Source of the DNA: Microbispora hainanensis
GTDB taxonomy: Bacteria; Actinomycetota; Actinomycetes; Streptosporangiales; Streptosporangiaceae
Assembly: GCF_036186745.1 (NCBI RefSeq)
Contig: NZ_CP108086.1
Coordinates: forward strand, 2,914,001-2,978,000
Length of the DNA: 64,000 nt
Direction of reading: 5' to 3'
The notes under the pieces were generated by a model. It was not told where the DNA came from. It was given only the letters and a program-made list of their open reading frames with translations, and searched no databases. Of this stretch, positions 14,721 through 23,614 are shown in pieces. The position numbers and the translations under genes were made by a program. Numbering within the stretch: position 1 is the stretch's first letter; every line of letters begins with the position of its first letter.

Positions 14721-15782
14721 TCAGGCGCCCCGCGACGCGATCGACTCCCGGACGCGGATGGGCATCGGCACGCGATGCACCTCGCCCTGCCCGCCGTCGT
14801 CCTCACGGTCGCGGCCGATCTCCGTGAACAGCACGTCGACGGCCTTGCGGCCGAGCTCGTAGTGGGGGAGGGCCACCGTCGTCAGCTGGGGGCGCATCCA
14901 CGAGGCGATCGGGTGGTCGTCGAAGGACACGACGGACACGTCGCCGGGCACCTTGAGCCCGAAGTCGTCGAGTGCCTGGTAGGCGCCGAGGGCGAGCCGG
15001 TCGTTGAAGCAGATCAACGCCTGCGGGCGCTCCTTCTCCAACAGTGCCCGGGTCAGGGCGAGGCCGTATTCCGGCTGCCAGTCGGGGCAGACGTGGCCGC
15101 CCGCCGGCTTGACCCCCGCCTCGGCGAGCACCTCGCGGATGCCGATGAGCCGTTCGACCGCCGCGACGCTGCCACCCGCCGGGACGTTGCGCCGTGCGGG
15201 ACCGGCGCCGATCAGGTGGATGCCCTCGCGATGACCGGCGTCGAGCAGGGCCCGCGCGGCGACGCGTCCGGCCTCGATCTCGTCGGGGATGACCGAGGGC
15301 AACGGCGACGGCTGCTTGGGGAGCGCGTTGAGCAGGACGGCGGGGGCGGCCGCCATGGCCTTCGGCACCTTGATGGTCCTCGTGTACATCGAGGCCAGGA
15401 TGATCCCGTCCACCTGACGGTCGTGCATGGCCTGCAGCAGGAGCCGTTCGAGCTCGGCGTCGCCCTCCGTTTCGCCGATGAACAGCATGAAGCCGCGCTC
15501 CCGGGCGGCTTCCAAGGCTCCCTTGATCATGTCGCCGGCGAGCCGCGTCGTGGCAACCGTGTCGGAAATGAAGCCAATAGTCCGAGTTGTCCCAGTTCGC
15601 AGGCCTACGGATACGATGTTCGGCCGATACTGCAACTCGGCGGCGGCCTTGAGGACACGCTGCTCGACGTCCTGGGAGATGCGCAGCTCCCGGCCCCGTC
15701 CGGACAGCACGAGCGACGCGGTGGTCGGCGAGACGCCGGCGGTCTTTGCGACGTCCGCCAGCGTGACCCGTCGTGGGCTCAC
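14721..15782 (-). CDS. LacI-family repressor of the sugar operon (353 aa)
   Basis: GTG 15782 is chosen because AGGAGGT lies seven bases before it, and the HTH starts at once: VTLADVAKTAGVSPTTASLV, LSGRG. The effector domain has TIGFISDTVATTRLAGDMIK, ICFNDRLALGAYQALDDFG and VSVVSFDDHPIASWMRPQLT. Divergent from the ABC transporter operon, with a TGCTAA/TTAGCA site between. It likely represses the operon until the sugar (sucrose or a relative, by context) binds. Confidence 0.9.
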   Translation of the reverse strand: MSPRRVTLADVAKTAGVSPTTASLVLSGRGRELRISQDVEQRVLKAAAELQYRPNIVSVGLRTGTTRTIGFISDTVATTRLAGDMIKGALEAARERGFMLFIGETEGDAELERLLLQAMHDRQVDGIILASMYTRTIKVPKAMAAAPAVLLNALPKQPSPLPSVIPDEIEAGRVAARALLDAGHREGIHLIGAGPARRNVPAGGSVAAVERLIGIREVLAEAGVKPAGGHVCPDWQPEYGLALTRALLEKERPQALICFNDRLALGAYQALDDFGLKVPGDVSVVSFDDHPIASWMRPQLTTVALPHYELGRKAVDVLFTEIGRDREDDGGQGEVHRVPMPIRVRESIASRGA

Positions 15783-15844
15783 CGGGTGACCTCCTGCAAT
15801 GTGGGGGTTGACACCCCGCGACACGTGTGATGAGACTATCGCAC

Positions 15845-15862
15845 TGCTAATCCGATTTAGCA
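15845..15862. promoter_or_regulatory. LacI operator TGCTAA-TCCGAT-TTAGCA
   Basis: Six-base perfect arms with a central CG, 63 bases before the lacI start on one side and 63 before the binding-protein gene on the other. A TTGACA (15808-15813) upstream on the plus strand is a candidate -35. This is the natural site for the divergent LacI. Confidence 0.7.
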
Positions 15863-15924
15863 AACCTGAGTCCTGGGGCGTCCGGCGTGTGCCGGCGAGT
15901 CCCCGAGCAATCAAGGAGACGCAG

Positions 15925-17280
15925 ATGTCGCGTCGAATTCGCTGGAACGGGGCCGCGCTCGCGGTCGTGATGGGAGGGACGCTGGCGGCGGGCTGCGGGG
16001 CGCCCGGCGGCGACGCCCCTCAGCCGGAGGCCACCAGCGCGTCCCTGTCGGCCGCGCCGACCTGTGGCACGGCACCGGTAACGCTCAACGCCTATATCGA
16101 GACCGGCTTCCCCCTGCCGAAGGAGCTCAGCACCGAGTTCTCCAAGCAGTATCCGAACGTGAAGTGGAACATCCGCGAAGACCAGTTCGCGGTGATCACG
16201 CAGAACGCGCCGCGCGTCCTCGCCGACGACCCGCCGGACCTGATGCGGCTTCCCCAGGTGTCGGAGCTGGTCAAGAACAACCTGCTGAAGAACCTCGACG
16301 GCTACGCCAAGGCGTTCGGCTGGGACTCCTGGCCCGCCTCCCAGCTGGAGCAGATGCGCCTGGCTCCCGGCGGGAAGACGCGCGGCGAGGGGTCGCTGTA
16401 CGCCATGGGGCTGAACTTCAGCATGACCGGCGTGTTCTACAACAAGAAGCTCGCCGCCAAGATCGGCATGTCGTCCCCGCCGGCCACCCTGGACGAGCTG
16501 GACGACGCGCTGGCGAAGGCCAAGAGCGCGGGCATCACCCCGATCGCCCAGTTCAACGGAGGGGCCACCGGCGGTCTCGCCTTCCCCCTTCAGGACCTCA
16601 TGGCCGCGTACGGTCCCCCGGGGCCGATCAACGACTGGATCTACCAGAAGCAGGGCGCCACGATCGACACCCCGTCGAACCTGGACGCGACGCGGCACCT
16701 GGAGAAGTGGATCAAGGGTGGCTACTTCTGGAAGGACGTCAACGCCGTCGACTACGCGACGATGATGAGCCGCTTCATCAAGGGCGACGGCCTGTTCATG
16801 TTCAACGGCGACTGGGAGTCGGGCAACCTCGACAAGCAGATGCCGGGCGACGTGGGCTTCTTCCTGATGCCGCCGGCGCAGCAGGGCGGCAAGCAGGCCG
16901 CGATGTCGGCGCCCCTCACCTACGGGATCAGCTCCAGGGCGAAGAACGCCGACTGCGCGGCGTTCTTCCTCAACTGGGTGGCGACCGACCCGAAGGCCCG
17001 TGAGATCGGCGTGAAGGTCGGCGGGTCGCACCCCATGGGCCCGGCGGACGCCCCCATGCCCGAGGTGGCCGACGACACGGTCACGGCGAGCACGCTGGCG
17101 GCGGGCGCGAAGATCGCCGAGGACAACGGCGCGATGGACTTCATCGCCAACGCCACCGGCGCGATCTACGCCAAGAGCTGGACGCCCCAGCTGCAGAAGC
17201 TGGTCGCAGGGCAGCAGACCCCCGAAGCGCTGCTGAAGTCGGTGCAGAGCGACTACACGAGCCAGGTCGGGGGGAGCTGA
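15925..17280 (+). CDS. ABC sugar-binding lipoprotein (451 aa)
   Basis: ATG preceded by AAGGAG. Signal peptide with lipobox (LAAGC), so it is lipid-anchored on the outer face of the membrane. Extracellular solute-binding family 1 signs: LNAYIETGFPLPKELSTEFS, LYAMGLNFSMTGVFYNKKLA, FIKGDGLFMFNGDWESGNL, and late APLTYGISSRAKNADCAAFF. It delivers sugar to the two permeases that follow. No ATPase gene is in the operon, so a shared MsiK-type ATPase elsewhere is probable, as in other actinobacteria. First gene of the LacI-controlled operon. Confidence 0.9.
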   Translation: MSRRIRWNGAALAVVMGGTLAAGCGAPGGDAPQPEATSASLSAAPTCGTAPVTLNAYIETGFPLPKELSTEFSKQYPNVKWNIREDQFAVITQNAPRVLADDPPDLMRLPQVSELVKNNLLKNLDGYAKAFGWDSWPASQLEQMRLAPGGKTRGEGSLYAMGLNFSMTGVFYNKKLAAKIGMSSPPATLDELDDALAKAKSAGITPIAQFNGGATGGLAFPLQDLMAAYGPPGPINDWIYQKQGATIDTPSNLDATRHLEKWIKGGYFWKDVNAVDYATMMSRFIKGDGLFMFNGDWESGNLDKQMPGDVGFFLMPPAQQGGKQAAMSAPLTYGISSRAKNADCAAFFLNWVATDPKAREIGVKVGGSHPMGPADAPMPEVADDTVTASTLAAGAKIAEDNGAMDFIANATGAIYAKSWTPQLQKLVAGQQTPEALLKSVQSDYTSQVGGS

Positions 17281-17286
17281 GCACCG

Positions 17287-18240
17287 ATGACACGGCCGAC
17301 TCTCCGCTCGAACGAGTCCGCCGAGGGCGCGGGCGAGCGGAGGAAGCGGAGCTCCGCCCGCGCGGCGGGGCTCCGCACGCCGGGGTGGGTGGCCTGGCTG
17401 TTCGTGGCTCCGGCGCTCATCGTCTACGCGGTCTTCGTGCTACGGCCGATCGCCCTCACCGTCCAGTATTCGATGTATCGCTGGGACGGCATCGGCCCGT
17501 CCGCCTGGGCCGGGCTGGGCAACTACGCCAAGGTCTTCACCGACCCCGACCTGTTCGCCTCCATCCTCAACGCGATCAAGCTGATCGTGTTCTTCAGCGT
17601 GATCCCGGTGGTGCTGAGCCTCGCGATCGCCTCGACGATCCGCCGGATCGCCACGAGCCGGCTCGCGCTGGTGGCGCGGACGGTCCTGTTCCTGCCGCAG
17701 GTCATCCCGCTCGTCGCCGCCGGCATCGCCTGGAGCTGGCTGATGTCGTCGACCGGACTGGTCAACCAGCTGCTCAGGCTGGTCGGGCTCGGCGGGGTGG
17801 CACGCGCGTGGCTGGGCGACTTCTCCACCGCCCTGCCCGCGGTCGGCGTGATCGGGGCGTGGGTGCTGCTCGGCCTGTGCACGATCCTCCTGCTGTCCGG
17901 GATGAGCAAGATCGACCCGGCGCTCTACGAGGCGGCCCGGATGGACGGGGCGGGGCCGCTGCGGGAGTTCTTCTCGATCACCGTGCCCAGCCTGCGGCAG
18001 GAGATCGGCGTCTGCGTCACGGTGACCGTGATCGCCGCGCTGGCGAGCTTCGACATCGTGTACGTCTCCACCCAGGGCGGCCCGGGGAACGCGACCATGG
18101 TCCCGGGGCTGGAGATCTACTATCTGGCCTTCACCGAGCGGCAGGTGGGCATGGCGTCCGCGCTGGCCGTCGTGCTCATGGTGCTCGTCATCCTCGTCGC
18201 CCTTCCCATCCAGTGGCTCACCAAGGACAGGTCCTCATGA
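17287..18240 (+). CDS. ABC sugar transporter permease, MalF/UgpA type (317 aa)
   Basis: Basic N-terminal tail of about 35 residues, then six predicted membrane helices beginning AWLFVAPALIVYAVFVL. The EAA loop for ATPase contact is ARMDGAGPLREFFSITVPSL. Starts 6 bases after the binding-protein stop, and its stop overlaps the next gene (ATGA), so the two permeases are coupled. Partner of the MalG-type permease. Confidence 0.92.
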   Translation: MTRPTLRSNESAEGAGERRKRSSARAAGLRTPGWVAWLFVAPALIVYAVFVLRPIALTVQYSMYRWDGIGPSAWAGLGNYAKVFTDPDLFASILNAIKLIVFFSVIPVVLSLAIASTIRRIATSRLALVARTVLFLPQVIPLVAAGIAWSWLMSSTGLVNQLLRLVGLGGVARAWLGDFSTALPAVGVIGAWVLLGLCTILLLSGMSKIDPALYEAARMDGAGPLREFFSITVPSLRQEIGVCVTVTVIAALASFDIVYVSTQGGPGNATMVPGLEIYYLAFTERQVGMASALAVVLMVLVILVALPIQWLTKDRSS

Positions 18241-19061
18241 TCGTCGGGCGTCGGGAGACGTGGACCGGAAGGCTGCTGCTCGTCGTGCTGATGGCGGTCA
18301 CGCTCATGCCGTTCGTGAGCCTGTTCGTCACCGCGCTGCACCCGTCCGGCAGCTACCCCTCGGGCCTGGAGTGGCCGAGCGATCCGCAGTGGGGCAACTT
18401 CGTCGAGGCGTTCAAGGCCGCCCGGATGATCGAGCTGGTGAAGTCGAGCACGCTCATCGTGCTCGGCGTGGTGCCCCTCTCGCTGCTGCTCGGGACGCTG
18501 GCGGGGTTCGCCATCGGTCACCTGCGGATGGCGGGACGCAACCTGGTGTTCCTGCTGTTCGTGCTCGGGCTGACGCTGCCGTTCGAGGGCATCATCACGC
18601 CGCTGTACTACCAGGTGCGCGACATGGGGCTGCTGAACACCAGATGGGCGATCATCCTGCCGCTCATCGGGCTGTTCATGCCGTTCGCGGTCTTCTGGAT
18701 GCGGGCGCACTTCGTCAACATGCCCGACGAGCTGTCGGAGAGCGCCCGCATGGACGGCGCGAACGTGTGGCAGCTCTTCTGGCGCATCCACGTGCCGCTG
18801 GCCATGCCGGCGCTGTCGTCCCTGGCCATCCTGTTGTTCCTGTGGACCTGGAACCAGTTCCTCCTGGCGATCGTCCTCGTCGACGACCCGTTGAAGCGGA
18901 CGATGTCCGGGGCCCTGGGCGCCTTCCAGGGGCAGTGGGGCACCAACATGCCGCTGCTCTGCGCGGGTTCGCTGCTGATCCTGGCTCCTACACTCGTGAT
19001 CTTCCTGATCTTCCAGCGCCGGTTCGTCACGGCTCTGCTGCAAGGCTCTCTGAAGGGATGA
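18237..19061 (+). CDS. ABC sugar transporter permease, MalG/UgpE type (274 aa)
   Basis: Six membrane helices starting LLLVVLMAVTLMPFVSLFVT. EAA motif ARMDGANVWQLFWRIHVPLA, typical of the second permease in CUT1 sugar importers. ATG 18237 overlaps the previous stop and the own stop overlaps the next start, so translation is coupled along the operon. A large frame spanning both permeases in another phase is a shadow. Confidence 0.92.
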   Translation: MIVGRRETWTGRLLLVVLMAVTLMPFVSLFVTALHPSGSYPSGLEWPSDPQWGNFVEAFKAARMIELVKSSTLIVLGVVPLSLLLGTLAGFAIGHLRMAGRNLVFLLFVLGLTLPFEGIITPLYYQVRDMGLLNTRWAIILPLIGLFMPFAVFWMRAHFVNMPDELSESARMDGANVWQLFWRIHVPLAMPALSSLAILLFLWTWNQFLLAIVLVDDPLKRTMSGALGAFQGQWGTNMPLLCAGSLLILAPTLVIFLIFQRRFVTALLQGSLKG

Positions 19062-19981
19062 CGCGAGTGGACGGAACTGCCCCGTTCTCCGGGGGAATCG
19101 AGGCGGGCGGGACGAAGTGGGTGTGCGCGGTCGCCGACGCCGGGGGAGAGGTCCTCGCGACCGAGGTGATCCCCACGACCACGCCGGAGACGACCATCGG
19201 CGCCGCGCTGCGGTTCTTCGGCGGCCATCCGCCCATCGCCGCGCTCGGCATCGGCACCTTCGGCCCGGTGGACGTGCGGCCGGGCTCGCCGACGTACGGC
19301 CGCATCCTGGCCACGCCCAAGCCGGGCTGGGCGGACGTCGACGTCGTCTCCCCCTTCCGCGCCGAGCTGGGCGTACCCGTCCGTCTGGACACGGACGTCA
19401 ACGCCGCCGCGCTGGGGGAATGGCGCCGTGGAGCGGGCGCGGGGCTCGGCACGATCGCGTACATGACCGTGGGCACCGGCATCGGTGTGGGGGCGGTGGT
19501 GAACGGCGGGCTCGTGCACGGGCTCCTGCATCCGGAGTTCGGGCACATCCGCATCCCGCACGACACGGGCAGGGACCCGTTCGCGGGGAGCTGCCCCTTC
19601 CACGGCGACTGCCTCGAAGGGCTTGCGTCGGGCGAGGCGATGCGCCGCCGGTGGGGGCGTCGTGCCGAGCACCTGGACGACCCGTCGGCCTGGGAGCTCG
19701 AGGCCGGATACATCGCCCTCGCGCTCGTGAACCTGACCTACGCGCTGTCGCCCGAGCGGATCGTCGTCGGCGGGGGCGTCGCCAAGCACCCCGCGCTGCT
19801 GCCCGCCGTGCGGGCGCGGCTGCTCACCCTCACCGCCGGTTATCCGGGGCCGCCGGTGCCCGCCGGTCCTGCGGCGATGGACGAGTACGTCACCGGCCCC
19901 GCCCTCGGCGATCGTTCGGGGGTGGCCGGAGCCGTGGAGCTCGCACGCGCGGCGCGGTCCGAGGCGCCCGCGTCGTGGTGA
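19058..19981 (+). CDS. ROK-family sugar kinase, likely fructokinase (307 aa)
   Basis: Phosphorylates a free sugar inside the cell with ATP. The ATP site near the start reads GGIEAGGTKWVCAVADAGGE, the sugar site VRLDTDVNAAALGEWRRGAG, the glycine loop TVGTGIGVGAVVNGG. The ROK zinc/sugar signature is present with GHIRIPHD and CPFHGDCLEGLASG. The absence of a DNA-binding domain and the form FGHIRIPHD fit bacterial fructokinases (ScrK/GmuE type). ATGA overlap with the permease gene. With a GH68 enzyme next, fructose is the expected substrate. Confidence 0.85.
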   Translation: MTRVDGTAPFSGGIEAGGTKWVCAVADAGGEVLATEVIPTTTPETTIGAALRFFGGHPPIAALGIGTFGPVDVRPGSPTYGRILATPKPGWADVDVVSPFRAELGVPVRLDTDVNAAALGEWRRGAGAGLGTIAYMTVGTGIGVGAVVNGGLVHGLLHPEFGHIRIPHDTGRDPFAGSCPFHGDCLEGLASGEAMRRRWGRRAEHLDDPSAWELEAGYIALALVNLTYALSPERIVVGGGVAKHPALLPAVRARLLTLTAGYPGPPVPAGPAAMDEYVTGPALGDRSGVAGAVELARAARSEAPASW

Positions 19982-20156
19982 CGCTTTCTGAGACGTGCGG
20001 GGAGACGCCCCGCGCGATGGATTCGGAGGTTCTTCTGATGGCTCCACGGGGGCGGCGAGACGGCACGCCCGGACCGGAGGCCCGGTCCTGCGCACACGAG
20101 GTGCTCGCCGGGGGACGGCGACGTGACCGGGGACGGCGACGTGACGGGGGAATCGC

Positions 20157-21341
20157 GTGAACGGCGTCGCGGAACCGGTGCGGGGCGAGCCCGCGCGCTG
20201 GACGCGGCGGCACCTCGCCGCGCCGGTCGGCGGCCCGGCGACGACGGCGCCGGTCATCGGCCTTCCCGCGCCGCCGCGCGTGCTGCCCCACGACGACGTC
20301 TGGGATCTGTGGCCGATCCAGGAGGAGGACGGCTCGACGACCGTGGTCGGGGGCCGCGAGTTGTGGATCGCGCTCGCCGCGCCCGCCCTCGGCCACCCCG
20401 AGGAGCGTCACGACCACGCCCGTCTCCGGCTGCTCGGCAGGGACGCCGGCGGCTGGACCGACCTCGGCCACGTCTTCGCCGACGGCGCCTCGCCGGGCAG
20501 CCGCGAATGGTCGGGATCGACGGTCCGCAGACCGGACGGCACGGTGTCGGTGTTCTACACGGCCGCCGGCCGCCGAGGTGAGGCCCGCCCGACGTTCACC
20601 CAGACCGTCGTGGAGGCCCGCGCCCGGCTGGTGACCGACGGCGGCCGGATCCTGCTCGACCCGGCCGCCGAGCACCGGGAGGTCCTCCGTTCGGACGGCG
20701 TGACCTACCTGCCGGCCGACGACATCGAGGGCGGACCCGGGCGCATCAAGGCGTTCCGCGATCCCGGCTGGTTCCGCGACCCCGCCGACGGACGCGAATA
20801 TCTGCTCGTCGCCGCGTCCGTCGCGGCGTCACCCGGCGCGGGCCACGCCTTCATAGGCGCGGTGGCCCTCGCCGCGGCGACGCCGGGCGGCTGGTCGCTG
20901 CGGCCGCCCCTCCTCGTGGCCGACGGAGTCAACCACGAGATCGAACGGCCCCACATCGTGGTGCACGGGTCGTCGTACTACCTGTTCTTCTGCACGCAGC
21001 GGCAGTCGTTCCACCCGAGGGGAAGCGCCCCCACCGGGCTCTACGGCTTCGTCGCGCCCACCCTCGCCGGGCCGTACACGCCGCTGAACGGCTCGGGGCT
21101 CGTGCTGGCCAATCCGGCGGAAGAGCCCGACCAGGCGTACGCCTGGCTGGTCCTGCCCGACCTGAAGGTCGTGAGCTTTCTCAACTACCGCTCCATCGGA
21201 GGGCCGGATCCGTGGACGGCCGGGCCCGGCGCGGCGCGGGCCGCCTTCGGCGGGACGATCGCGCCGGTGCTCGAACTCACCCTGCGCGAGGACGCCACCT
21301 CCGTGGTCGTTCCCGCGTCGGCGGGAGCCGTCAGCGGGTGA
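20157..21341 (+). CDS. GH68 family enzyme, cytoplasmic sucrose/fructan hydrolase or levansucrase-like (394 aa)
   Basis: Five-bladed GH68 fold marks: nucleophile Asp50 in VWDLWPIQ, Asp202 in FRDPGWF (transition-state stabiliser), acid/base Glu263 in HEIERPH, and late EEPDQAYAWLVLPDLKVVSF. GH68 enzymes split sucrose, releasing glucose and passing fructose to water or a growing fructan. No signal peptide is visible after the GTG start, unlike levansucrases that work outside. Last gene of the LacI operon, behind the fructokinase with a 175-base gap that holds two 18-base direct repeats (20111-20146). Confidence 0.85.
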   Translation: MNGVAEPVRGEPARWTRRHLAAPVGGPATTAPVIGLPAPPRVLPHDDVWDLWPIQEEDGSTTVVGGRELWIALAAPALGHPEERHDHARLRLLGRDAGGWTDLGHVFADGASPGSREWSGSTVRRPDGTVSVFYTAAGRRGEARPTFTQTVVEARARLVTDGGRILLDPAAEHREVLRSDGVTYLPADDIEGGPGRIKAFRDPGWFRDPADGREYLLVAASVAASPGAGHAFIGAVALAAATPGGWSLRPPLLVADGVNHEIERPHIVVHGSSYYLFFCTQRQSFHPRGSAPTGLYGFVAPTLAGPYTPLNGSGLVLANPAEEPDQAYAWLVLPDLKVVSFLNYRSIGGPDPWTAGPGAARAAFGGTIAPVLELTLREDATSVVVPASAGAVSG

Positions 21342-21729
21342 ACCTCGCGATTGCCTCCGGGGTGACGGGGGTGAAGAAGTTGACCAGGTTGCCGTCGGGG
21401 TCGCGGAGCAGGAGCGACCGGTTGCCCCACGGCATCGTGGTGGGCTCCTGGACGAACTCCTCGACGTGGCCGGTCAGGCTCCGGTGCACGCCGTCCACGT
21501 CGTCGACGAGGAACTCGACGATCACGCTGTGGTCGGCGGACGGCCGGGCGGCGCCGGGTGCGAAGAGCGGGACGGTGCGGGTGCTGCCGATCGCGAGGGT
21601 CGCGGAGGCGGTCTTGATCTCGGCGAATTCCGCGCTCGCCCAGCGTGCCCGCACGCCCGTGGCCCGCTCGTAGAAGCCCGCGAGGCGCGCGACGTCGTCG
21701 GTGATGATGCGGATCGACACGAAGTCCAT
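21331..21729 (-). CDS. VOC/glyoxalase-fold protein (132 aa)
   Basis: Single vicinal-oxygen-chelate domain: MDFVSIRIITDDVARLAGFY, ATLAIGSTRTVPLFAPG, IVEFLVDDVDGVHRSLTG and the closing LLRDPDGNLVNFFTPV. These small proteins bind a metal and act as dioxygenases, isomerases or drug-binding resistance proteins; which one is not clear. ATG 21729. Divergent from a WYL regulator, its probable controller. Its end overlaps the GH68 gene end by 11 bases, convergently. Confidence 0.85.
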   Translation of the reverse strand: MDFVSIRIITDDVARLAGFYERATGVRARWASAEFAEIKTASATLAIGSTRTVPLFAPGAARPSADHSVIVEFLVDDVDGVHRSLTGHVEEFVQEPTTMPWGNRSLLLRDPDGNLVNFFTPVTPEAIARFTR

Positions 21730-21742
21730 GGTGATCTCCCTG

Positions 21743-21768
21743 GTTCCCGGGTTGTTCGTCCCGGGAAC
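21743..21768. promoter_or_regulatory. Inverted repeat in VOC/WYL divergent promoter
   Basis: Arms GTTCCCGGG (21743-21751) and CCCGGGAAC (21760-21768), 8-base spacer, 14 bases before the VOC start. A second weaker repeat GGGCGG/CCGCCC spans 21774-21799. Either may be the regulator's site. Confidence 0.6.
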
Positions 21769-21822
21769 ACTAGGGCGGATACCGGACAGAAACCGCCCAG
21801 TATTGTCACTAGATTGTGTGAC

Positions 21823-22794
21823 GTGGCCCGACCGACTCATCGCGTTCTCACGCTGCTGGAGCTCCTGCAGTCGGGCGGCACGCGGACGATGGCCGAGCTC
21901 GCCGACCGGCTCGGCGTCGACGAGCGCACCGTGCGGCGATATGTGGACCACCTGATCGACCTCGATGTGCCCGTCGAGTCGGTGCGCGGCCGATACGGCG
22001 GCTATCGCCTCGCCCCCGGATATCGCATGCCCCCGCTCATGCTGAGCGACGACGAGGCGCTCGCCGTGCTGCTCGGCCTGGTCGCCGGTCGCCGCGCGGG
22101 GCTGACGACGGCGGCGGGCACGGCGAGCGAGACGGCGGCGGCCAAGATCCGGCGCGTTCTGCCCGAGCGGCTCGCCCGCCGGCTCGACACCGTGCTCGAA
22201 TCCCTCGCCTTCACGGCCCCGCCCGGCGAGTCCGCCGTTCCCGAGACCGCCGTGTTGCTCTGCGTCGCCGACGCGGTGCGCCATCACCGGCCGATCTCGA
22301 TCAGGTATACCGCCGCCGATGGTCGGCGCAGCGAGCGCACGCTGCATCCGTACGGGCTCGTCGCCCATTCGGGCCGGTGGTACGTCACGGGCGCGGATCC
22401 GGAGATCGGCGAGGACCGGACCTTCCGGCTGGATCGCATCGCGGACGCGAGGACGCTGCCCGGCTCGTTCGAGCCGCCCGCCGGGTTCGATCCGGCGCAG
22501 CACGTCCTGGCCGGATTCGCCACGGCTCGATATCGGTACGACGTGGTGCTGCGGATCCAGGGGACGGTCGAGCAGATCCGCGCCCGGCTTCCCGCCGCCG
22601 TCGCGACCCTGGCGGATTCCGGGGACGAGGGCTGGCTCCGGGTCGAGGTGCGCGCGGAGCGGCTCGACTGGCTGCCTCCGGTGCTCGCCTCACTCGACCG
22701 GCCGTTCGTCATCGAGCGGCCGGACGAGCTGCGCGACCGTGTCGCGGCGCTCGCGGACCGGCTCGCGGCTTCCGCCCGCAGGACCGCAGAGTGA
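21823..22794 (+). CDS. WYL-domain transcriptional regulator (323 aa)
   Basis: GTG start, then a DeoR-like winged helix (RVLTLLELLQSGGTRTMAEL, LGVDERTVRRYVDHLIDL, GRYGGYRLAPGY) and a WYL sensor domain with ISIRYTAADGRRSERTLHPY, LVAHSGRWYVTG and a WCX-type C-terminal region. This matches single-gene regulators placed next to VOC-family genes in actinobacteria. It most likely controls the divergent VOC gene. Confidence 0.88.
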   Translation: MARPTHRVLTLLELLQSGGTRTMAELADRLGVDERTVRRYVDHLIDLDVPVESVRGRYGGYRLAPGYRMPPLMLSDDEALAVLLGLVAGRRAGLTTAAGTASETAAAKIRRVLPERLARRLDTVLESLAFTAPPGESAVPETAVLLCVADAVRHHRPISIRYTAADGRRSERTLHPYGLVAHSGRWYVTGADPEIGEDRTFRLDRIADARTLPGSFEPPAGFDPAQHVLAGFATARYRYDVVLRIQGTVEQIRARLPAAVATLADSGDEGWLRVEVRAERLDWLPPVLASLDRPFVIERPDELRDRVAALADRLAASARRTAE

Positions 22795-22843
22795 CTGCGG
22801 GCGGGTGACTGCGGGCGGGTGACTGCGGGCGGGTGACTGCGGG
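22791..22843 (+). repeat. 14-base tandem repeat at the end of the WYL gene
   Basis: Unit GTGACTGCGGGCGG, three full copies (22791, 22805, 22819) and a partial fourth. The first copy contains the WYL stop codon. Other copies would put extra in-phase or out-of-phase stops downstream, so copy change does not affect the protein. It fills the space between two convergent genes. Confidence 0.9.
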
Positions 22844-23594
22844 CTAAGCGCTGGTCGCCGGCGAACCGGCCGCGTGCAGATGGCGGTCGATCGCGGCGAA
22901 GGTGGCCGCCGGCTGTTCGATGTGCGGCAGGTGACCGGCCTCCGGGATCACCTCCAGCCGGCCGTTGGCGAAGGCGCCGGCGTAGGCGGCGCCGTAAGCC
23001 GGGGTGACGATCCGGTCGCTCTCCCCCCACACCAGGAGCGTGGGCACGTCGACGTGCCGCAACCGGCGGAGCAGTTTGGGATCGTGCATGTAGGGGTCGC
23101 CCGCCAGCGTGCGCATGGTGGCCATGTCGGCCGCCCGGGCTGCGAGCTGGTCGGCGGGGACGCCGGCCGGGTCGACGTAGAAGCGCTGCGAGTCGTGCCA
23201 GGCGTATTCGGCCACGCCGCGCGCGTCCAGGGCGAAGAAGTCGCGGATCGGCTCGCCGGGGACGTCCACGCCCACGGCGTCGACCAGCACCAGCCCGGTG
23301 ATGATCCCCCGCCGTGTCGCGTACGGCCATCTCGGCGGCGGTCCAGCCGCCGAGGGAGGAGCCGGCGACGAGAACGTCGCGCAACCCCAGGCGATGCAGG
23401 CAGTGCAGGTAGGCGAGGGCGAGGTCGTCGATGCCGGTGAGCCACGGGGGACGGTCGGTGCCGTTCCAGCCGGGATGCACGGGCGTCAGGGTGTGTGCCG
23501 TCCGGGAGAGGTGCCCGGCGAGCCCGGCGACCGTGGCGGGGCCGCCGCCGCCGTGCAGGATCAGGGCCGGTCTGCCGGTGCCGGCCTCCGACAT
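22844..23594 (-). pseudogene. Alpha/beta hydrolase with one frameshift
   Basis: The N-terminal frame from ATG 23594 carries LILHGGGGPATVAGLAG, HPGWNGTDRPPWLTGIDDLA and the nucleophile motif AGSSLGGWTAAEM. It then runs out of frame near 23308, at a G-run (GGCGGGGGATC). The other frame continues ITGLVLVDAVGVDVPGEP and ends with VPTLLVWGESDRIVTP and the His motif AGHLPHIEQPAATF. Removing one G restores a single protein of about 250 residues. Either a real pseudogene or a base-calling slip in the homopolymer. Divergent from the MarR gene. Confidence 0.85.
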
Positions 23595-23614
23595 GGTGAG
23601 GGACAGGTCGCGAT

